Shown piece by piece: positions 23,416 through 31,319 of a stretch of 64,000 nucleotides of DNA. A program made the translations under genes and the position numbers. The notes under the pieces are model-generated. The model was not told the DNA's origin and made no database searches. It was given only the letters and a program-made list of their open reading frames with translations. Source of the DNA: a virus. The stretch covers positions 62,001 to 126,000 of IMG/VR virus record IMGVR_UViG_3300005976_000005; one strand, given 5' to 3'. Numbering within the stretch: the first letter of the stretch is position 1; every line of letters starts with the position of its first letter.

Positions 23416-23780
23416 TGGTGGAGCTGACGGGGACTTGAACCCCGTGTCCTGAATACGTCGCTGAAAACCTCGTTCACATGGTTAGTCTCTTTCTAATCAG
23501 TCATCATAATCGTAAAAAAGACAAAGACAATTATGATGACCCAACAAAGTCAATTCGGTCCCCTTCTCTATGTTGGCTTCGGTTGTCCTATCCTTCTGTC
23601 TTTTCCCTAATCCATCTTAGAAGGAGTCAGATGTTTCGGGCGCTACTTTAATTAAGCAGCTTGTGCGTAAGCGTAATCTTCTGCGCTTGTCTTTCGGTCA
23701 GCTTTTTTTCGTGGCCAACTGACCAACCACGCCATGCAGCTTTTCAACTAACACACCCAGTCGAAAACCATTACAGCCCC
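23416..23780 (-). ncRNA. ssrA: transfer-messenger RNA (tmRNA)
   Basis: 365 bases. The 5' end GGGGCUG pairs with CAGCUCC ahead of ACCA at the 3' end, forming the tRNA-like acceptor; the CCA is encoded. A tRNA-type T arm (GGGGTTCAAGTCCCC) lies near the 3' end. The tag frame starts at GCA (23684-23682) and reads AEDYAYAQAA followed by TAA TTA A (stop at 23654-23652). GC-rich pairing segments downstream (for example TGACCGAAAG upstream and CATCATAATTGTC...ACGATTATGATG) fit pseudoknots and helix 2. tmRNA rescues stalled ribosomes and tags the peptide for proteolysis. The gene starts 7 bases after the stop of 23787-24173, so it is cotranscribed and processed. No smpB is visible in the window. Confidence 0.95.
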
Positions 23781-23786
23781 ATATTT

Positions 23787-24173
23787 TTAGTCTTCGGATG
23801 ATGCCTTGAAAGTTGGTCTTCCCAAAGGTTCTCCACCGATAGCACTTGGTTCGTATTCGTTCTGTCTTATTTGCTCAGCTCTTACGTACTTCCAATCCTT
23901 TCCTTTGAGACCAATCTGGTCTTCAACCTTGGAAAGTAATCCCTCTACACCCTCTGATGGAATGCCTTCAAACTTACCAATCTTGGTAATTGTACAAGCA
24001 TCTGAGTAATACTTTGACCATTCTACGACACCCTTCTCTGCTCTACAAAGATTAAGGAATTTCTTTGGTTCGCCAGCATTATGTCTTTCTACATTGATAA
24101 TTGCTACTTCCTGAGAAAGTCTCTCCAATTGTTGCTTGGATAGCATTTCGCTAAGCACTTCTACAAAAGCCAT
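23787..24173 (-). CDS. hypothetical protein with head-type leader
   Basis: 128 residues, leader MAFVEVLSE|MLSKQ. The middle (VVEWSKYYSDACTITKIGKF) and C-terminal tail (EYEPSAIGGEPLGRPTFKAS) are unassigned. Transcription starts at the repeated promoter at 24207-24235. Its stop lies 7 bases before the tmRNA, so protein and tmRNA share a transcript. Confidence 0.6.
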   Translation of the reverse strand: MAFVEVLSEMLSKQQLERLSQEVAIINVERHNAGEPKKFLNLCRAEKGVVEWSKYYSDACTITKIGKFEGIPSEGVEGLLSKVEDQIGLKGKDWKYVRAEQIRQNEYEPSAIGGEPLGRPTFKASSED

Positions 24174-24247
24174 TTTAGGTTTCTCCTGTTAGATACGATT
24201 TATTACAATATAACATAATTATTTATAGTTGTCAAATGTTTTTCTAA
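24157..24247. repeat. 91-bp direct repeat, copy A (promoter plus first codons)
   Basis: Identical over 91 bases to 25429-25519. It contains, on the minus strand, the TAG stop of the preceding gene, a promoter, a ribosome site (CAGGAGAAACC) and the first codons MAFVE. Copy A is the working promoter of 23787-24173. Confidence 0.85.
24207..24235 (-). promoter_or_regulatory. sigma70-like promoter with a nested TATAAATA box
   Basis: TTGACA (24235-24230), 17 bases, TATATT (24212-24207). The spacer contains TATAAATA (24227-24220), the T4-late box, so early and late RNA polymerases might both start here. It drives 23787-24173 and the tmRNA. Confidence 0.65.
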
Positions 24248-25026
24248 ATTTCCTTTTCTTTAATTTTTTCAAATATGAAATTAGCAATTGATTTTTCACT
24301 ACAAATACGATTCCACCAATCTAAAGTTTTATTTTGATATTCTTGTTGTATATTCTCATCTAATATTATATCATAAACTTTTGCAACAATTTCTTTATCA
24401 TTAATGTTTAACATAGGACATTCTTCATAAATGTAATTTTGGGGCTGATTAACCGACAAAACAATACATCCACTTTTGGCAGCCTCAAAAAATCTGAAAG
24501 TTTCGCTATTAATATTACCAGTTGGACAAAAAGCAATTTTTGTATTCATCAAAAAATTGGAATAATCTTTTCCAGAAAGTCCTTTTGCAAATCCATTACT
24601 AATATTCAACTTAACCAAATCTGCAAAGTTATTTGTAATAAAATTAAGAAGATTTCTTCTATGATTTGTTGGTACTTGACCGGAGAAACCGATATAGATG
24701 TTTCTATCTTTAATACTTTTCATTTCAATATCTTGAAAATTTTTAGTATAACCCAAAGGAATTTCAAAAATATTTTCTTGATTTCTGTTATAGTGTCTAA
24801 ATCCTAAAAATATATCATTATTAAAACTAATAGGTCTTCTCCATTCATCACTAAGAATTAAAGCAATTGTTTTTTTACAATTATGTGATTGACATGATAA
24901 TTGTTCTAAACTACCAATCAAAAAATCATATTTTTCAAAATCTAAATCTTTTTTTGAAAGCTCATTTAAAATTTTGTCTATGTATTTTTTTTCATAAAAA
25001 TTTTCAGCAAGCCATTGTATTTTCAT
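24244..25026 (-). CDS. glycosyltransferase (exostosin/GT1-like)
   Basis: 260 residues. The C-terminal half has YIGFSGQVPTNHRRNLLNFI, then AFCPTGNINSETFRFFEAAK and SGCIVLSVN, the E-x-x-R-x-x-E-A nucleotide-sugar site of exostosin-like and GT-B glycosyltransferases. It transfers an activated sugar to an unknown acceptor. First gene of the glycan cluster (24.2-36.4 kb). It is more AT-rich than the leader-gene region and lies between the two copies of the 91-bp repeat, so the segment could have been inserted or duplicated. Confidence 0.75.
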   Translation of the reverse strand: MKIQWLAENFYEKKYIDKILNELSKKDLDFEKYDFLIGSLEQLSCQSHNCKKTIALILSDEWRRPISFNNDIFLGFRHYNRNQENIFEIPLGYTKNFQDIEMKSIKDRNIYIGFSGQVPTNHRRNLLNFITNNFADLVKLNISNGFAKGLSGKDYSNFLMNTKIAFCPTGNINSETFRFFEAAKSGCIVLSVNQPQNYIYEECPMLNINDKEIVAKVYDIILDENIQQEYQNKTLDWWNRICSEKSIANFIFEKIKEKEI

Positions 25027-25027
25027 T

Positions 25028-25446
25028 TAATTATCCTCCCACAATTTCTTCAACTGGTTTTTTTAGAGACCAATCCGCGTCCATAATGTTCTTTGGAAAT
25101 TTTAATTCGCCTGCTTTTATCAAAGGAATTTTATCAGTCTCTCCCCTCCAAACAATATACCTCCATTGTTGTTCATTCAACTTTGATCTTGAAATATATT
25201 TATTCGAACGAGAATGCCATAAATGATAAGTATTAAATTCATCTAAATCAACTTCAAATTGATTTCTTGTTTACAATTATATTGTAATGATTCAAAATCT
25301 ATTCTATTCTTTTGTGCCGGAGTAATTTGTGATAAAATACTACTCAATTCTTTAGAGTATCCACTTATTTCTAAAAAATCAACTAATCCCTCGTCACAAT
25401 TGCTAATACAGGTTTGTTCACAAATGCAACTTCTACAAAAGCCATT
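25028..25446 (-). pseudogene. broken glycan-cluster gene
   Basis: Two overlapping frames with no start. The first reads GFCRSCICEQTCISNCDEGL then VDFLEISGYSKELSSILSQI, a Cys-rich segment. After a frameshift near 25265 the second reads DEFNTYHLWHSRSNKYISRS and KLNEQQWRYIVWRGE to a stop at 25028. The WHSRSNKYISRSKL phrase looks like the end of a sugar-transfer or sulfotransfer enzyme, but I cannot name it. The 5' side joins the repeated promoter at microhomology around AATGGCTTTTGTAGAAGT, which in copy A encodes MAFVE. Confidence 0.5.
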
Positions 25447-25519
25447 TTAGGTTTCTCCTGTTAGATACGATTTATTACAATATAACATAATTATTTATAG
25501 TTGTCAAATGTTTTTCTAA
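25429..25519. repeat. 91-bp direct repeat, copy B
   Basis: Same 91 bases as 24157-24247. The promoter (TTGACA 25507-25502, TATATT 25484-25479) and the MAFVE start are intact, but the reading frame then ends after about 20 codons (MAFVEVAFVNKP...), leaving the broken gene at 25028-25446 downstream. Confidence 0.85.
25479..25507 (-). promoter_or_regulatory. duplicated sigma70-like/TATAAATA promoter
   Basis: Identical to the promoter at 24207-24235. It now reads into the broken gene and the glycosyltransferase at 24244. Confidence 0.65.
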
Positions 25520-26385
25520 TTCGTTCTTTCCAATATTTGAGTTATTCTTATAGCATCATCAATATTACTTTCTACTTTATCATCTAACAAATCTTTAAAA
25601 TAACCAATTGAATTATTTAAGTTATTCATTTCATCAAACGCAATATTTTGTTTGGACTTAATCATTTCGTCAGGAAGAGCCGAATACTTCTTATCATATC
25701 TAACTATCGAAACTGGAATGCTATTAGTCGTATCATATCTTGCAAATCCTTTACTTCCATAGACATTGACACAAAATTCTTTTTGATAAAAATTCAGACT
25801 AACATCTAATCTAGCTTTAAACTTTTTATCAATCTTAGAAATACATTCTATCGAACCATTTGTACATTTTCCGTCATAATACATGTATTCTTTGAAACTA
25901 AAATCAAGTTCATATAAACTAAAAAATCTAGGAAGAACTGATAAGTGATGAGATGCTAGTAACCAAAACACATCATAGTTCATAAATCTACCCAAATGTT
26001 TAGTTGACATTTCAATAAACTCTATTTCACCAATATCCTGAGATTGAATATAATCTAAACCTTTTGAGAACATTTGAGTATATTCAACAGCAATTTTCAA
26101 ATTTCTCTCTTGTGCTAATTCTGCCAATTCTTTTGCTTCTTCATATTTTAGAGTTATTGGTTTTTCTACAAATACATTTTTACCAGCAAGAAGAGCTTTC
26201 TTTGTCAATTCATAATGTGTCTGTATTGGAGTTACTATAATCACAGAATGAATAGATTTGTCATTCCAAATAATGTTTAAATCCGTCTTAGAATCTGCCG
26301 CAATAACTAAATCAAAATATTTAGGAATGTATTTTATTATTTTACTTCCCCAATAACCTTTTCCAATTAACGCTACTCTATTCAT
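25516..26385 (-). CDS. Gfo/Idh/MocA-family oxidoreductase
   Basis: 289 residues. N-terminal Rossmann fold with VALIGKGYWGSKIIKYIP and VIIVTPIQTHYELTKKALLA, then the family signature FVEKPITL, and a C-terminal alpha/beta substrate domain (IGEIEFIEMSTKHLGRFMNY). It oxidises or reduces a sugar or nucleotide sugar with NAD(P); WlbA-like UDP-sugar 3-dehydrogenases are the closest idea. It overlaps the next gene by four bases and probably makes a modified sugar for the surrounding transferases. Confidence 0.85.
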   Translation of the reverse strand: MNRVALIGKGYWGSKIIKYIPKYFDLVIAADSKTDLNIIWNDKSIHSVIIVTPIQTHYELTKKALLAGKNVFVEKPITLKYEEAKELAELAQERNLKIAVEYTQMFSKGLDYIQSQDIGEIEFIEMSTKHLGRFMNYDVFWLLASHHLSVLPRFFSLYELDFSFKEYMYYDGKCTNGSIECISKIDKKFKARLDVSLNFYQKEFCVNVYGSKGFARYDTTNSIPVSIVRYDKKYSALPDEMIKSKQNIAFDEMNNLNNSIGYFKDLLDDKVESNIDDAIRITQILERTN

Positions 26386-27335
26386 AATTTTGATAACATC
26401 CTTTTAAATTGTTCAAACCTATGATACTCTGTATGATTTGATAAAACAAACTTTCTTCCGTTAAATCTTATATGGTCAAAGCTTCCTGGATAACTTATTA
26501 TCGCACTCATCACTTCCCCAAAATTCAAAGCATCTACATGAATATAATTGACTGAATGAACGAATCCAAGTTTCTTCATATCTTCACAAGAATCCGATAA
26601 CAATAAAGAACCAACAGAAGGAATCTCAAAATGTTTCATCAAAGTATATCTCACAATCGCACACGAAGACAAACAACATCTATATTGATAAAGTGTATTT
26701 AAAAAGTCATACTTAAATTTAAAACCAGCTCGAAGCGCTTCTTCTGTTTTAATTTTGTAACCGGGGTGGTTAAGATTTTCAACAAAATTTCCATATTTTT
26801 TTAAAACCGTTTGTCTTAAAGGATAGTAAAAACCCAACGCACCAGATACTAAACACTTATTTTTAGGATTTTCATTCATAGGAAGTCTTCTTGAATAATC
26901 TGAATTACCAACAAATTGAGGAAACCATTCTGCCTTTTTTACAAACTGAGGCCACATATTTCTAAAAGCTTCATCATACGCATACATTATTCTGTCACAT
27001 CTTTCCATTAACTTTTCACTTGCTTCAAAAAATTTGTTATTTTCCTCTTCCCTTTTAAATTTTTCATGCCAAGGATGAAGATCAATAAAATATCCAATAA
27101 GTTTTTGGCTTTTAGGTAATTTGTATAAACTCTTCATCAAATCTGGTTCGTTCTTTTGGGGACTCTTGAATGTCATAACAACATCATATTTCTTCAATTT
27201 AGTCGGACTAATATCATTACATACAATTCTATCAAACCCAAGATTATTCTCAATCAACTCAAACAAAGGCAAATATGTTTCAAATGAAGCAAAGTTACCA
27301 CTATAAACTTCTGGAATCAACAGACACCCTTTCAT
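26382..27335 (-). CDS. glycosyltransferase (CgeB-like)
   Basis: 317 residues. The layout and phrases KKYDVVMTFKSPQKNE, LIGYFIDLHPWHEKF, RIMYAYDEAF, WFPQFVGNSDYSRR and FEIPSVGSLLLSDSCEDMKK match the GT-B CgeB-type family, in which the last segment contacts the nucleotide sugar. Acceptor unknown. It overlaps both neighbours by four bases, so it is part of one operon. Confidence 0.7.
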   Translation of the reverse strand: MKGCLLIPEVYSGNFASFETYLPLFELIENNLGFDRIVCNDISPTKLKKYDVVMTFKSPQKNEPDLMKSLYKLPKSQKLIGYFIDLHPWHEKFKREEENNKFFEASEKLMERCDRIMYAYDEAFRNMWPQFVKKAEWFPQFVGNSDYSRRLPMNENPKNKCLVSGALGFYYPLRQTVLKKYGNFVENLNHPGYKIKTEEALRAGFKFKYDFLNTLYQYRCCLSSCAIVRYTLMKHFEIPSVGSLLLSDSCEDMKKLGFVHSVNYIHVDALNFGEVMSAIISYPGSFDHIRFNGRKFVLSNHTEYHRFEQFKRMLSKL

Positions 27336-28468
27336 TTATTCAACTCCTGATATGCTTTATTTATCTCAAGACCCATTCTGTTACAACGCAGATTACAACC
27401 AAAACAACTTTTCTGAGCATTCCAATTCGGATTATAGTTTTTCATAATCATATCCTTGAATTTATCCAAGTCAGAAGTTACTTTACCTATCCGGCATTGC
27501 TTACCTGTAGGGGTAGCCGTCGTGCTACACTTATACACATATCCATCAGCACCATAAGTAATCTGATAATATCCATAAACACACTTCTCAAAGTCAAACT
27601 TATCAACATCTGTAAACTCTGGTCCTGTATAAAATATATATGGCTTCTCTGATTTACTTCTTGAAAGATAAGGACTCAAGCGATTATAATAATCTTCATC
27701 GTCTGGAAGTTCTCTTTTGTATTTGTATTCTCTAACCTTATCAAAAGTCTGATTATAGTTGGCAAACGGAATAGAGAATCGCAAACTATCGACTCCTATT
27801 CTTCTAGCATGTTTAACAATGGCTTCAAAATTTTCATCGTTATCACTATCATGAGATATCAAATAACACATTCTGATAGCATGACTCGGCTTACCTACTT
27901 TACGACGAATCTCGGTTGCCATCTCCAAACCTTTTAAAATCTCGTCAGTAAATAGCTCTTTATGCTTAGTCCCCTTTGTTTTAGCCCAAGAGTCGGGCAA
28001 ACCGGCATCAACGCTCACTGAGAGATAATCAACATCGTCAGTAGAGATTCTATTCAACTCCGTCAAGAAACCCGTTTTCTCTTCAAGAGTTGCTAGTAGA
28101 CTTCCGTTTGTGTGAATACCGAAATGATTTCCATACATTTTAGTAGTTGCCAGATAAGCCATACAGTATGGATTCATCAAGGGTTCCGTGTATGCTCCAC
28201 CATAAATATGAAAAGGAATTGCTCCTTCAAGTTTGTGTAGTAAAGCGAGACCATCAGATTCCCAGGTTCCTAATGATTTATCAAACAATTTACCAGCACA
28301 ATGAGGACAGTGAAGATTACATGCTTTTTTATGGTCACCAGGAAGATGTATTTCAAATTGCCTTGGAAATATGAAATCTCCATTAAAAAAGACTTTAGGG
28401 TCTTTTATATGAGCAATTAACTGGTCATAATAATGATAAGGCGGTAGTCTCATGTCAATTCTTTTCAT
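27332..28468 (-). CDS. radical SAM / SPASM enzyme
   Basis: 378 residues. The radical SAM cluster CNLHCPHC starts at Cys50 (a CxxxCxxC motif), followed by the GGAYTEPL glycine-rich SAM contact and a TIM-barrel pattern. The C-terminal third has Cys in EKCVYGYYQI, YKCSTTATPTGKQC and KSCFGCNLRC, as in SPASM/twitch auxiliary iron-sulfur domains. Such enzymes do radical chemistry on sugars, peptides or cofactors. In this cluster a sugar (deoxygenation or epimerisation) is the likely substrate, which is inferred. Four-base overlap with the next gene. Confidence 0.85.
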   Translation of the reverse strand: MKRIDMRLPPYHYYDQLIAHIKDPKVFFNGDFIFPRQFEIHLPGDHKKACNLHCPHCAGKLFDKSLGTWESDGLALLHKLEGAIPFHIYGGAYTEPLMNPYCMAYLATTKMYGNHFGIHTNGSLLATLEEKTGFLTELNRISTDDVDYLSVSVDAGLPDSWAKTKGTKHKELFTDEILKGLEMATEIRRKVGKPSHAIRMCYLISHDSDNDENFEAIVKHARRIGVDSLRFSIPFANYNQTFDKVREYKYKRELPDDEDYYNRLSPYLSRSKSEKPYIFYTGPEFTDVDKFDFEKCVYGYYQITYGADGYVYKCSTTATPTGKQCRIGKVTSDLDKFKDMIMKNYNPNWNAQKSCFGCNLRCNRMGLEINKAYQELNK

Positions 28469-28469
28469 A

Positions 28470-29147
28470 TCAATTCTCCAAATAAAAATGTGGATATTTT
28501 TCTCTCAACTTCTGTTTATTATTTTCTTTATTTATTGTTGCTCTATTTGAATTAAAATTTGTCCCAATCCGATAATACAAAAAAGTATCTGGACATTTCT
28601 TGAACTTAAAACCATGGTAAGCACAATTTAACCAAAAATCATAGTCGGAAGAACCGTTAATAAACGATTCATCAAAACCACCAACAGACTTCCAAACATT
28701 CCTTTTAAACATTGCAGAACAATGAATGAAAGGTCCGCGACGAATTCTTTCAATATCAAATTCTGGCCAGTTGAACATTCTATTTAATTCTCCAAAACAT
28801 TGAGAATTTGAGTAAGAAATGTCGACTTCATTTTCAACAATGTTGTCATAGTTTGATTGTATGTAGTTACTTGGAATCTTATCGTCAGCATCAAGACAAA
28901 TTATATATTCACCTTTAGTATTTGCGATTCCAATATTTCTTGTACTTGGTGTCTGTAGATTATTTTTGTTTCTAATAACTTTACAACCCAAACTTCTCGC
29001 AATATCATATGAACCATCTGAACTACAATCATCTACAACCAAAATATCATAGTACAAACTTGTCTGATTACGATTAATGGATTCAACACACTCACTAATA
29101 TACTGTTCTTTATTATAACAAGTAACTACAATAGAAACCATTTCCAA
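28470..29147 (-). CDS. family 2 glycosyltransferase
   Basis: 225 residues. VSIVVTCYNKEQYISECVES, ILVVDDCSSDGS and EYIICLDADDKIP give the GT-A fold with the D-x-D metal site, and GGFDESFINGSSDYDFWL is the usual acceptor loop with catalytic Asp. Uses a nucleotide-diphosphate sugar. Ribosome site weak; it ends next to the radical SAM gene. Confidence 0.85.
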   Translation of the reverse strand: MEMVSIVVTCYNKEQYISECVESINRNQTSLYYDILVVDDCSSDGSYDIARSLGCKVIRNKNNLQTPSTRNIGIANTKGEYIICLDADDKIPSNYIQSNYDNIVENEVDISYSNSQCFGELNRMFNWPEFDIERIRRGPFIHCSAMFKRNVWKSVGGFDESFINGSSDYDFWLNCAYHGFKFKKCPDTFLYYRIGTNFNSNRATINKENNKQKLREKYPHFYLEN

Positions 29148-29201
29148 TTCATCCTTTACAATAGGTTTTCATCAAGTCTTCTAAAATTAACTCAACAATT
29201 T

Positions 29202-29830
29202 CTATATATTTTGATTTATAATTTCAATCAGTTCTGATGATCTATTATCATAAGTATGTTTCGACTTTACAGTTTTATGTCCGTGTTGACTGATCTTCAT
29301 CATCTCTAATGGATTATCAAGGTAAAAATAAAGCTTTTCAAAAAAATCTTCCAAAGAATTATATATAACCAAATCCTTTTCTAAATCAAATAAGTTATCA
29401 ATTTTGTCAGTCTTGTTAGTAAACAACAAAGTATTACATCCTAATGTTTCGAAAGTCCTATAGTTTATGTCATTACTAATATTTCTATTCCAATGTATTT
29501 TGTATGAATTCACTGCTCTAACCATTTCCTCACCTATTACAAATATATCCTTCTTAATAGGAAAATGTTTAGATATGTTATCCAACCAATTTTTACGATT
29601 ACAATAATTGCCACAAAAACCCAAATCAACATTCTTTTCAACTTCATCCATTGGAAAAATTAAGTCGCATGGGTACGCATTTGGAAACCAATACTTTTTT
29701 GGAACTCTAAACTTGGGGATGTATTCTGAAGTAGAATTCAGCAAAACATCAATATTTTGTCTCTTACAAGTTGATATATGTTGATTCAGAACAGTTAGAT
29801 ATTTTATGTACAAATATGCAACATGATGTT
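29202..29830 (-). pseudogene. glycosyltransferase lacking an intact N-terminus
   Basis: The main frame holds 203 residues from a TTG at 29813 (YIKYLTVLNQHIS..., PMDEVEKNVDLGFCGNY, NYRTFETLGCNTLLFTN), the C-terminal domain of a CgeB/GT1-like glycosyltransferase. There is no ATG or ribosome site. Upstream, 29814-29964 holds another frame (IKSWIELYNVFKKSKSSYRF...) that looks like its missing N-terminal part after one or more frameshifts. So the gene is probably broken, though the C-terminal domain could still be made. Confidence 0.55.
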
Positions 29831-29976
29831 GCTATTGTGAGAAAATAACCTAAAAGAATTTCCAAAGAATTTATCTTTGGAAAAAAGAAACCTATAACTG
29901 GATTTAGATTTCTTAAAAACATTATATAGTTCTATCCATGATTTAATATTGTTTGATTTTAATCATTTATATATCC

Positions 29977-30777
29977 CTATTTAAAATCTTTTAATCCAGC
30001 ATTCCATAAGTTATTCTCAAGACTACAATATGATAAAGCCTTTTTATAGTTTTCAACAACAGCATCTTTCATTCGGTTATACTTCTCAAATGACAAACCC
30101 TCTATGATTCTTCCCACTTCATCAATTGATTCAATCAATATCATCCCATCTGTATTGAAGAACTTTTCTATCTCTGGACAACCCCAATAAATCGGAACCG
30201 TGCCTGTAATGAAACAATCTATCAACTTTTCAGTAAAGTAATATTTCAGAGATGAGTTCTCAATAGCAAAAGAAAAACAATATTCTCCCAAACCGTCTGC
30301 TTTATTATCTATTGGTTTGAATTCTCGACCATATAAGTCCATCTGAGAACCATATCTATCCATGATTTCGATTCTTTTTCTTTGACCAATGGTATTCTTT
30401 TTCAGAGAAGTAACCATTGATAATAGTTTACTCTTTTGGTGTATTTTCCTATCTTCAGTAAAGACCCAAGAACCACCCAGAGGATAAAAGGAAGCGTTCT
30501 CATATCTCTGTGCCAAATCGTAATCGAAAGTCAATACCAAATCGAACAATCCAATATGCTGTTCAACAAATTCGTATTGGGCAGGAATAATGATTGGTGG
30601 TTCAACAAGCCAAGCAATCTTAACATCTACATCATCCTTCATTGCTTCGGCAAACCTTCTATCAGTATAGACAACAGGAGAGACATTCAAATCCCATTCC
30701 CAACGAAAATAGTCTCCAAGTCTCTTATAACTATTGCGGTCAAAATTAGAATCTTTAATTGAAATCTTAGGAAGCAT
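29977..30777 (-). CDS. GT10 alpha-1,3-fucosyltransferase-like
   Basis: 266 residues. C-terminal signature SFAIENSSLKYYFTEKLIDC then FITGTVPIYWGCPEIEKFF matches the GDP-fucose site of GT10 fucosyltransferases (FExNS...Y.TEK...GTVPVYxG). N-half VKIAWLVEPPIIIPAQYEFV fits the acceptor domain. It transfers fucose or a similar 6-deoxysugar. Its start overlaps the end of the upstream gene by 11 bases. Confidence 0.85.
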   Translation of the reverse strand: MLPKISIKDSNFDRNSYKRLGDYFRWEWDLNVSPVVYTDRRFAEAMKDDVDVKIAWLVEPPIIIPAQYEFVEQHIGLFDLVLTFDYDLAQRYENASFYPLGGSWVFTEDRKIHQKSKLLSMVTSLKKNTIGQRKRIEIMDRYGSQMDLYGREFKPIDNKADGLGEYCFSFAIENSSLKYYFTEKLIDCFITGTVPIYWGCPEIEKFFNTDGMILIESIDEVGRIIEGLSFEKYNRMKDAVVENYKKALSYCSLENNLWNAGLKDFK

Positions 30778-31309
30778 GTATCAGTTCCTTGACGTTTTCC
30801 AAGTTCGTATATTGATTGAGAACTTCAATAAAATCATCACCTCTATTCCTGAGATAGACTAAGTGCTTAATCTTATCTGGTCTACTACTAATGTATTCTC
30901 TATACTCTACAAATCTTAATGCGTCTTCATAGACTGGAAGCGGAACATAAACATTTCTGTCGTTCAGCACACGAGTCTCCAATAAGACTTGTTTCAATAA
31001 CGGGTCAATGTAAGTCTTTGAATAAATTTCAAAGCTATCAAATAAGTCAAACTTGATGTCCAATTGTCTTGGACTAGAATAATAGTCCACATGAATTCTT
31101 CCCGGTAAATGACTAACACGAATATCACCATAAAAAGATATTACGTTTTGAATTAAAGAAGCCATTCTTGATTTGTCTTCACAGAAGATATCTAAGTCAG
31201 AATATTCCCTATAGTTTGGATAGTATTTCGGCAACCTAACTATAACATAACGCAATTCTTTCAGTTGTTCAAATAAATGTCTCAAGTCAATAATATTAGA
31301 AAATTTCAT
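30767..31309 (-). CDS. nucleotidyltransferase-fold protein
   Basis: 180 residues from the ATG at 31309 (AAAGGATTGAAG upstream). EYSDLDIFCEDKSRM is a D-x-D acidic pair in the position used by minimal nucleotidyltransferases, and VDYYSSPRQLDIKFDLFDSF supplies a possible third Asp. Substrate unknown. Such proteins occur in surface-glycan clusters. It is coupled to the ParB-like gene upstream (10 bases). Confidence 0.55.
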   Translation of the reverse strand: MKFSNIIDLRHLFEQLKELRYVIVRLPKYYPNYREYSDLDIFCEDKSRMASLIQNVISFYGDIRVSHLPGRIHVDYYSSPRQLDIKFDLFDSFEIYSKTYIDPLLKQVLLETRVLNDRNVYVPLPVYEDALRFVEYREYISSRPDKIKHLVYLRNRGDDFIEVLNQYTNLENVKELIHAS

Positions 31310-31319
31310 CTTCAATCCT

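Noticed and set aside
23256-23477. Longer minus-strand ORF of 73 aa
   Set aside because: Its first 26 codons are tmRNA sequence. The ATG at 23399, with GGGAGAAAAA upstream, is used instead.
29861-29885. Inverted repeat TTTCCAAAG...CTTTGGAAA as a terminator
   Set aside because: No T-run follows on the transcribed strand, and it lies in the decayed 5' part of a glycosyltransferase gene.
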